A stretch of DNA of 64,000 nucleotides from NCBI GenBank assembly GCA_034401795.1, contig CM067367.1:52154384-52218383 (forward strand). Reading direction: 5' to 3'. Both the position numbers and the translations under genes were made by a program. The stretch is from Chaetoderma sp. LZ-2023a. Taxonomy: Eukaryota > Mollusca > Caudofoveata > Chaetodermatida > Chaetodermatidae. Positions 1 through 10,500 of this stretch are shown piece after piece. The notes under the pieces are model-generated. The model did no database searches. It had not been told where the DNA came from and saw only the letters and a program-made list of their open reading frames with translations. Numbering within the stretch: position 1 is the first letter of the stretch; each line of letters starts with the position of its first letter.

Positions 1-1622
1 AGAACGTAGAAACATGATGGTACAACTAGGCTGCCATACTTTTTGTCCCCGCGTTAGCTGACATAATTCCAAGTACGAAATGCACATGCATGCATGACTT
101 CACGCCGCTTGATGTCCGTGCGTGGCGGGAAACAGCACACGTGTTCAGTTATGTAAAAGTCCAGTTTGAGGTGTAGAACATTACATACAGATTTAGGCGA
201 CAAGATTAGGAATTTTGTGTTCATGACCGTGGTTTATTTGTACAGAGAGAATTAGCTCTTGATTGTGAACCGCTATGGCAAGACGAAGGTTAAGTGATCG
301 TGTGAAATGGCAAATCATAGGCATGCATACCACTGGTATGTCATGCAGAGAGATTGGCAGACAGCTGAACATTAACCATACTGTAATCAGTCGTTTGATT
401 GCAAAACATGGGCAAACTAACGAGGTGAAGGACAGGCCTAGATCTGGAAGACCGAAGAAGACTACTGCCCGTGATGATCGAGCCCTAGTACGCCTTGTTA
501 GGAGATCTCCATTCACCAACAGCAGAGTGCTCAGCCAGCAATGGGAAACGCGCAATAGAGTGTCAATGTCTACCGTCAAAAGGAGACTGTATGCTGCTGG
601 CATGAAAGCTAGGAGACCTGTCAGACGTCCTCTCCTCACTGCACACCACAAAGAGGAGCGTCTGAGGTGGTGCAACGAAAGAAGACACTGGAACATGAGA
701 TCCTGGAGACGGGTACACTGGTCCGATGAAAGTCGGTTCCTGCTTCATGCCACAGATGGTCGAACTCGTGTATGGAGGTCCAGACGCACGGCGTACGACC
801 AACGTAACATAATGGAAGAAGTTCCATTTGGTGGAGGTTCCGTTATGATATGGGGGTGCATCTCATTTGATTGTAAGCTGGATCTGTTGACTGTACCTGG
901 AACACTAAATGGACAAAGATATCAAGATTCCATACTGGATAGAGTTGTGGTCCCTCATTTTGTAAATCATGCACCTGGAACCCACCCTATATTCATGGAT
1001 GACAACGCCCGACCACATCGTGCTAGAGCTGTGCATGAATACCTCCGCCAGAATGCCATCGAAACCCTACCATGGCCAGCAAGGAGCCCTGACATGAACC
1101 CTATTGAGCATATCTGGGACATTCTGGGAAACATGGTGAGAAGGAGGGATCCTCCTGTGCAGAACCTACAGGAATTAACAGACGCACTCCATCTTGAATG
1201 GCAACGAATACCACAATGGCGTATCAGTCGGTTGGTGACCAGCATGAGACGTCGTGTCCAGGCCGTCATCCAGGCACAAGGTGGATATACCCGGTATTAA
1301 TAATGACAGTCTCAAACTCGTGCACAGATGTTAAACTTCGTTTTCAGACACCATTAATGACAATCTAGCCACGTGTGTCAACTGTAGGGCAATAGTTGTC
1401 AGTTGTGTCAACGTAACCATATTCAGGGCTCGTTTTCAAGTTCAAACAAAAACATATAGTGTTTCCCCACCATCATAATCAGCATTCCTCTAGTTGCATT
1501 ATTACCTTTTGCACTAAGATGGATGGGTACATAACTGTTTATGCTATTGCTTTCTTCATAGCACATGAATATACCCTCGCATGTGCGTAAAAATAGGGTG
1601 GTGCTTAACTTTTGCACAGGTG
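1..1622 (+). mobile_element. Tc1/mariner DNA transposon, copy 1 (left end outside window)
   Basis: This copy aligns without indels to 50267-51888, a constant offset of 50266. The right terminus reads GGTGCTTAACTTTTGCAC then AGGTG and is followed by TA, the family's target dinucleotide. The first 35 bp, including the left inverted repeat, lie outside the window. It carries one intact transposase gene on the same strand. Only a few substitutions separate the two copies, so they are young. Confidence 0.95.
275..1300 (+). CDS. Tc1-family transposase (copy 1), intact
   Basis: This 341-residue protein would cut and paste its own element at TA sites. The N-terminal 60 residues form a helix-turn-helix DNA-binding region (MARRRLSDRVKW..., CREIGRQL, VISRLI). 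A GRPR-like basic link (RPRSGRPKKT) and a second HTH follow. The DDE catalytic core shows D in HWSDESRF, D in MDDNARPH and E in SPDMNPIEHIW, with 34 residues between the second D and the E (DD34E, the Tc1 pattern). Length is normal for Tc1 transposases and there is no internal stop. The start is the first ATG of the frame. It differs from the copy at 50541 at two residues: R versus S in the LVRLV-RSPF stretch, and N versus I in RRHW-MRSW. Enzymatic activity is inferred, not shown. Confidence 0.95.
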   Translation: MARRRLSDRVKWQIIGMHTTGMSCREIGRQLNINHTVISRLIAKHGQTNEVKDRPRSGRPKKTTARDDRALVRLVRRSPFTNSRVLSQQWETRNRVSMSTVKRRLYAAGMKARRPVRRPLLTAHHKEERLRWCNERRHWNMRSWRRVHWSDESRFLLHATDGRTRVWRSRRTAYDQRNIMEEVPFGGGSVMIWGCISFDCKLDLLTVPGTLNGQRYQDSILDRVVVPHFVNHAPGTHPIFMDDNARPHRARAVHEYLRQNAIETLPWPARSPDMNPIEHIWDILGNMVRRRDPPVQNLQELTDALHLEWQRIPQWRISRLVTSMRRRVQAVIQAQGGYTRY

Positions 1623-2750
1623 TATATATAAAAGTGTGAAAAGTTATTTTCAACAATATTAACTTACATAGGATTTATTAACTCTGTAAAAAGTCTCGCC
1701 ATTTTAGTTTCACAGGGATTACGCCTAAAATACACACATACTAATTTAAGCCCCTGTTCATTATATTTTGTAATTCCACTATTTAACGAATTATCTGATT
1801 GAGTTACTTTAACACAGAGACGAGGGTAGTTCCAATACTATCAAATTACCAAATTTAATATATGCTGGCCATCAACCTGCGAGTGTGCTACTAACAGCGC
1901 TAGGTAGTTTCAATACATCATAGCGTATTGCAATAGCACCCATTCTAAGATCCGCAAAGCGAGGCGACTTGGCTCATCTTGGAGAGGCGATCAAATCATA
2001 TTATACCAAACAAAAGGCAATATATCAAAATGATGTTCAAGCTTAACTTTAATTATTAATGTATCCACGTTCTGATACATAATAAAAAGTGTCTTGTCTG
2101 TGACGGTGCATACTTTCAGGAGAAGCATGCATGACCAAATGTGGTGGACAGTGACTTATGAGAGTGACAGTAATTATAATATCATGTAAATAAATGGTTG
2201 CAGAAAAAATCAAAATCAAACATCTTTGGAAACAAGTTTCCATAATAGTCAGTCCCGCTATGTTTTGATGAAATCGATAAAAGGGTTAACAAGAAGTGGT
2301 CATTAACGTGATTACCCAACGATATAGAGACAATTCTAGATGGTCACTGGAAGGATTGACCAAACAAATGTTTGTATAATAGTTGGAGGAGGTTCTAAGT
2401 AGGCTTATTCGAGCCAAATCGACCACAAGTTAATGAGGAGTAGTCATTTTACCGATTTCCACACATTTTACTGAGTCCAAGATAAGATGACTGCTGGAAA
2501 TTTGATCACTCTAATTTCTCATTTTAACTCTTGAATCCTACCAGGAGAGGATCCATATATTCAGGTTGAGCTCATTTGTTAGGGATGAGTAGCATTATTA
2601 TTGATTTCTAGAAAATTTCAGGATGGCCGCCAGAAGAATCTAGCAATCAAAATAATGTATGCATGTAGTTTTCATTATTGTCAAACATTAGTACTATGAA
2701 CACCGTCTTTGACGATACACTGGCACTAGGATCAGGTTATCCATCATCTA
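1623..2750. other. No gene recognised
   Basis: AT-rich intergenic sequence. Both strands break into short frames, and no known domain or repeat was recognised. Confidence 0.6.
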
Positions 2751-2754
2751 GAAT

Positions 2755-2885
2755 TTTTGTCCGACTCGAGTGGGGTTCGAACACGCAATTATACAGCACC
2801 TTTTGCCTAACGTTTGGGAAGCAAGTGACTTATCACCAGACCACCATCCCGAGGACAAAATCCTCTTTCACCGGACTAGCTTTCA
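2755..2885 (-). repeat. tRNA-derived SINE-like sequence
   Basis: Read on the minus strand, the segment has a box A-like stretch (TGGTCTGGTGATAAG) and, about 60 bp on, a box B-like GTTCGAACCCC. This is the spacing of an RNA polymerase III internal promoter. The anticodon arm does not fold well, so it is not a working tRNA gene. The pol III origin is inferred from the two boxes alone. Confidence 0.4.
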
Positions 2886-2904
2886 ACCACCATATATTTA
2901 TCAT

Positions 2905-3004
2905 ATGTGCGCGCGTGCGTGCATGCGTGCGTGCGTGCGCTGATTTGGTAGGGTATGATGCATGATACCCTACCAAATCAGTGTCATCGCATAGTAAGAA
3001 CACA

Positions 3005-3044
<40 letters not shown>

Positions 3045-3090
3045 CACATACACACACGCGCACGCACGCATGTACACACGCACAGATGTG
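2905..3090. repeat. GTGC/CACG microsatellite flanking a perfect hairpin
   Basis: A GTGC-rich run (about 2906-2939) is followed by inverted arms of 17 bp with no mismatch (2940-2956 and 2965-2981, CTGATTTGGTAGGGTAT and complement) around an 8-bp loop. After a short spacer comes the complementary CACG-rich run (about 3001-3080). The simple repeats are inverted complements too, so the whole block is a large near-palindrome. Confidence 0.85.
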
Positions 3091-3691
3091 CACACATACG
3101 CAACTGGTCATTCACTGGCAATGATACCTATTAACATTCACACACATTGATCTTAGTATCAGAATGCTAAGTTCGGTAACTGAATATTAAACGTTCGTAG
3201 TATTACAAACTTAGGGATATAGACCACAACATAGGATATCCAAGCCTTAAAGGATAATTAACCTCATCTCAGATATCTATACAGGTGAGCCACTCTTAAA
3301 CTATGCAGATAATTCTAACGGTTTTATTATCCCATTAGAGAAAGATATTCAGGCTTTAGTAGTTAAATGTTGGTACATTACTGCAGCTTATGATGGCTGC
3401 CATGATTTGCTTTTCAAACAATCAGAAAACACATAGCGTGTCCGCCACGGTATATGCGCTCAATCATATAGGTTCAATATATATGTTGACAACGTGGTAT
3501 ACACGCAACCACAGAGGTAAGCTGTTGGTTATTTTGAAACTAATTTGACGGAAGGTTGTTGCTGCCTTAGTGACATCGCCCGTTGTAATAGTGGCATTAA
3601 TTATGCCCATAGTTGAAAGCTAAAACTACATCGTTAATGGAAAGAGGATATCTATCTCACTTTCCACTTGCCTACTAACATTAAAATGAGT
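3091..3691. other. No gene; half copy of hairpin MITE M1 at about 3522-3575
   Basis: Non-coding. At 3522-3575 lies one arm of the M1 hairpin family (TTTTGAAACTAATTTGAC then GTTGCTGCC); the second arm is missing. Confidence 0.6.
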
Positions 3692-5895
3692 TTAAAGCTG
3701 TAAAGCTTTATTGACCTTAAGCATACTCATAATGCTGGGCCGCATTTCAGCATTATAATCAAGGCCAGTGCCTATAGATTGGCACAATGGCAGTGGCAGT
3801 CCACTCTTGCATAAGTCGTCATATGTTTTTGGGGGTTTTCTGCCTATTCATATGTTCAATGACTTGTGTCATTTCACTAGACATTTCTAGAGACCAAACC
3901 GAATTTCCGATAAACAGCTCTATTAAGGTACAGCACAAGCTCCAGACATCTGATTCTTTTGATGATTTTCGTGTGCTAAGTAGCACTTCTGGGGCCTGAT
4001 ACAATGGCGTTCCGGGCTGTGCTATGCTATGAGAAAGTGTAGATTACATTGTTTCTATGGCTTTCAACCTACTCACACCAAAGTCACATAGTTTTGCTAT
4101 AAAGGTATGCCGATGTATTATTATGTTTTCCGGCTTAATATCTTGATGTATTACCGAAGGCTCAACATTGTGTAAATATGTAAGTGCTTGCAAAATGTCG
4201 ATGCTAATACTAATCTTTGGTGAAAATGTTAAATTTATATTTTCAGTATTTTGGTCTTCACAGCATCCAAATAATAGCTCATCCAAATTTGGCCCATCAA
4301 TAAATTCTGATAAAATGTAAATCGTTGATCTTTCTATGGCATATGCCATTAATTGCACACTGTTTGGACGACGTATTCGTCCATGTAACTGACTTTCACC
4401 ACGCAATATGTTTTGAAGTAACTTGATTCGTTTAACTTTTACTTCTTTAATTGCTACTGGTGTCCCTATCCATTCTCCTCAGTACACTTGTCCAAAGGCA
4501 CCTTGTCCGATTACATGTAGGTTATCAAATACGATTTCAGATTTCTCGATCAGTGGTATAGTCACTTTGATTGATTTTTCCTCCTGATTATCACTGGAAG
4601 AAACGGAAATGTCAGGTATCAATGACTCACTTTTTGTTGATGAGCAGTCTGGCTGTACTACACGTTCGTGTTCATCACCTTTTGTTATTGCAGGCCGAGA
4701 TGCATCAGTTGAAACTATGCTGCGAGAAGTAGGGTCAACACGTGTTACACAATAACTGCCACAATCAGAGGCCGCCACTGTGATGCTTGTGTCGTGAATA
4801 TACAGCACACCACCAAATAATATCCCGGCTGTGTATGTTCCTGCAGTATTTGCTTCGACTAAGCACAGGTTGGGTCCCTTTAGATATTCAATCCCATTCC
4901 TAAACCATACGTAATCAAAACATTTGTCATGGCAAGACACTACAATGTCAAGTAGTAGAACATCGATGTCCGATTCATATCCATATATTTCATCCATGCA
5001 ATGAATTATAATATCTTTCTCCGATCTCGTTGATTGTGGAAATTTATAAGGTGTGCTGCCATCATCATGAAATCTTCCATCCAAATAGAAGCGATCATCC
5101 TTTTCGATGGCCATTACTGTATATCCATTACTTAGTGGATTGTAGTGTTCCTCATGTGCTTCTATTGAAAAATCGTTTTCCTTGCAAATCTGTAGACCAT
5201 AACAAAGCCATTACCTCTGAATATGAACTTTCTGTTTCTTGTAAATACTTAATATTGAGTCTGTTATCGGTATGGTTAGTTGTAGTCTTGTCTGTATGTG
5301 GTGTTTGCAATAAACTAGTTGTTGGTGTTGTTAATCCCACTGCTGTGGTATCAGTTTCTGGAATCAATTGTTGCTCATCTGCTGATTCGTGAATACATGC
5401 AATTACATGCTTGACACATTCTACAATAGCTATCTTTTCTGCACATGTCAAGAGATAGACGTTGTGTTTTGATGTATAAAACCCATGACAAAGTAAATTT
5501 ACTCCTGAAATGTACATTGTCTGCCATATAAATCACAGAACTCATGAATAACTTTCCCAGCATAATTGCCTAAAGATACATCCATTCCTTCCACCGGTCC
5601 AACTGAGCTCTCACCATTTGGGAAAAAAAGTTTTTTGCCAATATCAATGAAGGTATTGACTGTTTGTGGTTCATTTATATCGTACTCTACTGCACGGATT
5701 CCACCACCTTGATTTAACCGCGCATCTTAAAGGTCTCATAGGACTCACAATGTTTCCATCCAATAAATAATGTATGGACCTTGTGTCTGCCATGCGATAG
5801 CTTCTGTTTAGCGCCATGTGTATTAACAGCCTTCCTCTTGTTTGATATATTTTCGATAAGCTCCTTTATCTTGTCATTCCTTGATATGGGCAAAT
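3692..5895 (-). pseudogene. Last exon of a SAM / FFPNG / Ig-like / protein kinase gene, broken
   Basis: The exon follows a good acceptor (TTTATGTTTGCAG) at 5896. In order it encodes a linker; a GGG...LFFPNG...S.G domain (about 5715-5525) of a type I have seen in invertebrate proteins; an Ig-like stretch with VSC...WFRNG...AGTY (about 4950-4830); and a kinase. The kinase has GQGAFGQVY (Gly loop, near 4490), VAIKEVK (Lys), HQDIKPEN (catalytic loop, near 4140), DFG (near 4083), APE (near 3988) and a C-lobe ending with EMRPS (near 3738). It would be a Ser/Thr- or dual-type signalling kinase. Damage: frame changes near 5715, 5525, 5150-5200 and 3830, and in-frame stops at 4479 (TGA) and 4044 (TAA). 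All hallmark residues survive, so decay is recent, or some breaks are sequence errors; the one near 3830 sits at a G/T homopolymer. No transmembrane segment or signal peptide was seen. Confidence 0.75.
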
Positions 5896-6600
5896 CTGCA
5901 AACATAAAACATATAATCATAAGTCATTAGAATAGGACGCCTTAACCACCTGACATAAACCGATTAGATTTGTCAGCGAATATTTGAATATGGTCACGCC
6001 CACTTTCTACCTGCCAAAAATACTCGAGTCTGATTGGTCGAGAGCATTTTCTATTGATTTACTCTCGAACAATCAGATTCCAGTATTTTCGGTGGAATAA
6101 ATGTGGATGCAGCTTTATTCAAACATTGATTGCGTCATTGATGACATCATATGCAATCAGAAGAGAAGCCCATCCAGCAGCCTCTCTACTCAGACATGGC
6201 TTCGTATCAGATACAACGAGGCCTATCAAAGCAGTCACTTATACGGTCGTCATTGTTCAGTGTTTTGGATATATTGCCCTTGCTAGTGCTGAGTTATGAG
6301 CCTAATGAGTCCTGAAAGTATTAGTGGCGTGGTCTAATTCAAAATATTGATGATGACGTCATAACTTTCAACCAGGCCAACCGCTTATACAGTGGCCACT
6401 ACTTGAGAGTTAGATCTATAGGCAGATGTAACGAGGTGGGAAATGTCTATGATGGGTGGCTCAATACAAGGTAATGTGAGCCCTAGAGGCCAATCATAGC
6501 AGCTGCTTATACGGTCACCATTGTCCGAGGTTGAGGTGTCATTAGGTTATGCGGTTCCTTGCTTCTACCAGCATAGCTGCTTATACAGCCACCAATGTTT
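5896..6600. other. Intron 5' of the kinase exon; short related repeats
   Basis: No coding signal. Four degenerate copies of a GCTTATACGGTCACCATTG-like motif occur near 6233, 6378, 6507 and 6571, next to the left inverted repeat of the virus-like relic. A motif near 6335 (CTAATTCAAAATATTGATG) recurs in direct orientation beyond the right repeat, near 10750, 10875 and 10965. Confidence 0.55.
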
Positions 6601-6832
6601 CGCATGTATGGCTATTATTAGTAGTTGGGCTTCGATAAACGGGAGCTTTTGATTGGCGCATACAGGCACGCGACCTCTGACGTCATCACGATGCAATTAT
6701 GTCACTTTACCATAAAATAATAGACCTTATATGGGCATACAGTAAGGTTTTACTCATGATTCCTGAGGACGTTATGTACCAACACCCATTTCCGATGTGA
6801 AACTCCACATCCAGACGGGAAACTCTACATCG
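6600..6832 (+). repeat. Left inverted terminal repeat of the virus-like relic
   Basis: Read forward, 6621-6832 matches the reverse complement of about 10501-10722. Best-conserved blocks are GGGAGCTTTTGATTGG, GACCTCTGAC, ATAATAGACCTTATATGG, GAGGACGTTATGTA and CACCCATTTCC, in the same order and spacing. Exact outer limits are unclear. Confidence 0.75.
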
Positions 6833-6885
6833 GCAATTTTTTCTGGAAAAACTAACTCATCATTGGTGGAAAAGTTGACAGATAC

Positions 6886-7389
6886 TTGCAAACTGCTTTA
6901 TGCAATTCGGCACTATCTAATAATCGCTATCTTAGAGTATTGGTAATAAATGCTGAGAAATGTGCTGACTTTAGAGAATTTCATCCTGAAGGTTATCCTA
7001 AGAAACGTGGCATTTGTATTAGTGGAAGCGCCTTCTATGACTTTAGTGAACTGATACTTGAATTGGAGGAACGTTGTAATGGTTTATTTGGAGACTACAA
7101 TCGTGTATTAATTGATGGAACCCGGATATGTGTAAGTGATTAGTTTCCAGGTGCTGACATTCGAAGATATTGGAGATTGGAATTGTAATTGTACCATCCT
7201 ACACATAACGGTATTCATTTGAGAATTCCAGACCTGAGAAGCATTAAGAGTAATGTAAATGATACTAAAGTTGCCTTGGGATTAGATGCTTCATCATCTG
7301 ACTTGGAAACTTGGAAGACTCCTGAAGAAGAAGCTGATAACATCGAGTTTACCTTCCTCTTCCTCCTAAGAAGGACAAGAGGAAAATGA
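6886..7389 (+). pseudogene. PC4-like ssDNA-binding protein remnant (two tandem domains)
   Basis: 6886-7143 reads RYLRVLVIN...DFREF then PKKRGICIS, the pattern of the transcription coactivator p15/PC4 C-terminal domain (strand, DIREF-like motif, GKKGISLS-like turn). After a stop at 7141 and a frame change, 7150-7389 carries a second DIRRYW-like motif and a HNGIHLRI turn, suggesting a second PC4 unit. PC4 domains bind single-stranded DNA and are frequent in Polinton-like elements. There is no clean ATG at the start and the frame is broken, so no product is expected. Confidence 0.5.
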
Positions 7390-7419
7390 AGCGAGATGGG
7401 TCAAGCTCAACTGGAAAGA

Positions 7420-7781
7420 TCTGACGATCTTTTAAGCATACAAAATGTTTAAAAGACAATTGATATTGGTGAAAATGGAATTGACCTAAAATGTGATAAA
7501 GCTCGTGAGGAACTAATTGGATTATTTGGAAACTCTCCAAGATCAGGCCGTTGTATGTATTTATGTTGTATATTTAAACATGAGTGACGGTCTGCTAATG
7601 TCTGGATAATACATGGATAATACATGAGAGATATCAGTGAAGTGAAATCATATTTTTGAATGGTTGATGACTTTTTGAGTATAGAAAATGATGACATCAT
7701 GATTATAAGATGTATTGGATTACAAGATCTTGGATTTAAGTACTGATTTCCTAGAGAGGTACTGGAACATTTGATCCACCG
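7420..7781 (+). other. Decayed coding sequence inside the virus-like relic
   Basis: Short plus-strand open stretches (around 7450-7560 and 7690-7760) lie between the PC4-like remnant and the next open frame. They probably belong to the same element, but no motif can be named. Confidence 0.3.
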
Positions 7782-8321
7782 TTGACTAGAGAAATGGATT
7801 ATAAACAGCCAGGGCCATTCATACCACCACATCATGAAACGAAACGTAAATGGATTGATCATCTCAAACCTAATTCTAGTGACTCTGAATGTGATTATAA
7901 TGACGTAATTCTGACTGAATGTAGTAGTCTACCTGCTAATGTTGCTAAAGAAGATGTAGATGAGAGACATGGATCTAAGAATGGTGAAAACTTAAAAAAC
8001 TGTGACTTATGTAATCATCCGATGACATTTCTAGAGTATCGCTATGGACTAAATCATCACTATTGTCCTAGTTTGAATGTACAGAAGATAAAAATTATCT
8101 TTACTGAAATGTTATCCAGTCTAATAGATAGGATAGCAATGGAGGAATGTAATGGCTGTCAGATTGGTCACGGGAGTCAACGTGGACATTCTTGTCTCGG
8201 TGTTGACTGTTATCGTAACCGTGTTGGTGTTGATAACATTTCACTTTACATCGAGGTCGCTTCTCAGAGAATCAGTGTTTTAGAATTTTTACAATCTCTG
8301 AAAGGATCACAGATTCTGTAG
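7782..8321 (+). CDS. Cys/His protein of the virus-like relic, uncharacterised
   Basis: A 179-residue open frame with no internal stop. The N-terminal half is polar and acidic. A CDLC pair sits at residues 74-77, followed by a TFLEYRYGLNHHYC stretch, an amphipathic segment, and a CNGCQIGH...SQRGHSC motif (C123, C126, H130, H136, C138). That last Cys/His signature is one I associate with a short, unnamed protein in invertebrate Polinton/adintovirus-type elements; a zinc-binding fold is inferred. The true N-terminus is uncertain because upstream sequence is degraded. It is the longest surviving frame of the relic, and expression is unlikely. Confidence 0.5.
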   Translation: MTREMDYKQPGPFIPPHHETKRKWIDHLKPNSSDSECDYNDVILTECSSLPANVAKEDVDERHGSKNGENLKNCDLCNHPMTFLEYRYGLNHHYCPSLNVQKIKIIFTEMLSSLIDRIAMEECNGCQIGHGSQRGHSCLGVDCYRNRVGVDNISLYIEVASQRISVLEFLQSLKGSQIL

Positions 8322-9506
8322 ATGTGTAGAACGTGTTGGTGGGATGAAGTTATATGTCTTTTCTAGCAGTTTCGGGGAAAGTAATATTGAATATTTAACG
8401 TCAGTATTATCATGATATATTTGATTGAATTAAAAAATATCATTTATTATATCACATATATTCTACTGTATAAGAACTCTACGATTATTATATCTGTGGT
8501 CTATATTCAGTGAAATCTTAAATAATAACTGCCCATTTGTGTTGTCATTTTTCCATAATTACTCTTCCCCTTATTAGAACTCCCTCATATGATGAGCTGT
8601 CTATATAGCACTGGAGATATTTGATCTGTCATCCAATATTCTCTGTCATTATGAAATATGTTAGAACTTCCTCATATGATTAAAAACCTCTATGGAAAAT
8701 TGAAGAGATTTGATTCGTCATTCAAGTATTCGATGTCCTAATGAATTATGTCATGTACTGTCTGACGTCACAATCCCAGTTGCACAGGTTCATCACTGCA
8801 ACTCTGGGTTTATCACTAGAGAGTGACTGTTTCATAAATATATCCATAAATAACTCCCAGTCCAATTAGTATCAAAATATTTAACATGGAGTCTAGAACT
8901 TTAGCTACTATAGTTTTAAAATCTATAATCTGGACATTCAGGTTTCAAGTTTTTAATTCGAATTCAAACATGTTTATATAAGTGATCACGGCTTAGCTAG
9001 AAATGCATTTAAGACCGGTATAGCTAGAAAATGAATCTTTGTATTGACTTTTTCTATTTATTACTCTAGTATAGATATGTCCATTGTCGCTCACACATGC
9101 ATACAGACACTAGGACTCCAGCTTAATGCGGATGTAGTCAACCCCTATTCCCAGCCACCCACACTGCAGGAAACAAGATTACATTATACTACGGGGAAGT
9201 TATATTCACGTTGATAGATCTAGTCTGGCTTACACAATGAGATCACTGCTCATAAACCAGAAATATGTTCAAGACTATTCTTATGTGGTATGTAATGTTG
9301 ATCACTTTTAACTGCCTGACTGCTGAAAGCTAGTCCTAATAACTTTAATCAATAACTTTGAATCTGTCTAACATTTTTCTAAAACTATTTAAATGTGGTT
9401 GTTATTTTAAAAACCGACTTTTAGTAAAAATATTTTCAAAGTATTTAACAAATTCATAGTTATTGTCTATTGGAATTACTACACCCTGGAGAGGAACAGT
9501 TTTCGA
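8322..9506. other. Non-coding interior of the relic; old M1 MITE insertion
   Basis: AT-rich with no coding frame. A segment around 8577 (AGAACTCCCTCATATGATGA) is repeated 88 bp further on. At about 8870-9040 lies a decayed M1 MITE half with its two TAGCTAGAAAT units (near 8995 and 9022), so the relic predates that insertion. Confidence 0.5.
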
Positions 9507-9935
9507 TTGTCAGTTAAAAAGGGAAGGAAATTGTTCAACATTTTAGTAAAACAAAAGCATTTTAATGCATTAATCGATATTCAGGGGAACAAGAAAAAAA
9601 AAGTACAACAACAACGATGTTATCTCAACTACATCTACTTTACTGAAGCATCGTTCACTATGCTGCTTGCAAGTCCTACTCAGAGTGGAAAGAGTAAACT
9701 TATAAAACGTTATCTCTACAGACCCTATAAGAATGCTACACAGACACATTACCCATATCTGTTACTAGATCTTAAACAAACAGCTCAAAATTTCCTCACC
9801 TATGAACAAGAATTCATCCGACTTAAATTTGTCACGTTTATATTCCTAAGAAGACATAGCCCTTATAGTAGGATTGGTCCTCACATAATATCAAAACATT
9901 TATCGATCCTAAAACACTTATCTAAGACGATATAA
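9507..9935 (+). pseudogene. Packaging-ATPase-like fragment of the virus-like relic
   Basis: A 142-residue open stretch. After a basic N-terminus comes a hydrophobic strand and a P-loop-like ASPTQSGKS (residues 55-63), then a helix and a short YLLLDLKQT segment. That layout fits the FtsK/A32-type DNA-packaging ATPases of Polinton-like elements. The first glycine of the usual GxxxxGK[ST] is replaced by alanine or serine, and Walker B and the C-terminal half are missing or out of frame. A non-functional remnant. Confidence 0.5.
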
Positions 9936-9939
9936 CTGG

Positions 9940-10191
9940 CAGATGCTCGAAAGCTCTTATTAACTGCTTATGTGAAGCCTCTCGGAATGTTGTACATGAC
10001 AATGTAAATCTGTCAGACCCATCTTATAGGAAACTCGAGAAATATAAGAAACATCTACGTCTACTTTCCAAGAAAACAATTTTATCCGATTCTCGAAGGC
10101 GAAAAGTGCTGCAGATTGGGAGCTTTCTTGGTGAATTATTACCAGCCATTCTCAGGAGTGTAGTACCATTGCTATGGAAGTTGTTTGGATG
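9940..10191 (+). pseudogene. pX-like minor core protein remnant
   Basis: In the frame ending with TGA at 10189-10191, a basic region (KLEKYKKHLRLLSKK, then DSRRRKVLQ) leads into GSFLGELLPAILRSVVPLL, a small hydrophobic tail. Basic stretch plus hydrophobic tail is typical of the pX-like DNA-condensing protein of adintovirus/Polinton relatives. It follows the ATPase-like fragment directly, but its start is eroded. Confidence 0.5.
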
Positions 10192-10500
10192 AATGGAACA
10201 TGGTTACTCAACTTTTTCTGAGAAAAACATTCCTGTCCGAAAGAATATGTCCGAGTGGGTGTAGTGACATTACAAGTCGTCTCTAAACACAACCCGTAAT
10301 CGTATCCTTGGGGGTTATGTTTATAAAAGACTAGCTAGGACGTTCTCTTGGGAGACTAGACATGTGTGTCCTATAGCAACGTTCGTCTCTTTTACTTATC
10401 ATGCCGGAAATGGGTGGGGCTACATAACTTCCTCAAAGTGAATGTGAGAAATTCTCACCTGAACAAATCCATTCCTATCCAGGTAAGTTCAAACAGTTTC
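10192..10500. other. Relic interior between pX-like remnant and right repeat
   Basis: No gene. GGAAATGGGTGGGG...ACATAAC at about 10405-10440 is a direct duplicate of the motif near 10550 within the right terminal repeat, so part of that repeat was copied inward. Confidence 0.5.

Noticed and set aside
4479-4481. Selenocysteine or readthrough at the in-frame TGA in the kinase Gly loop
   Set aside because: The same exon has a TAA and several frame changes, so a simple lesion is more likely; no SECIS element was sought or seen.
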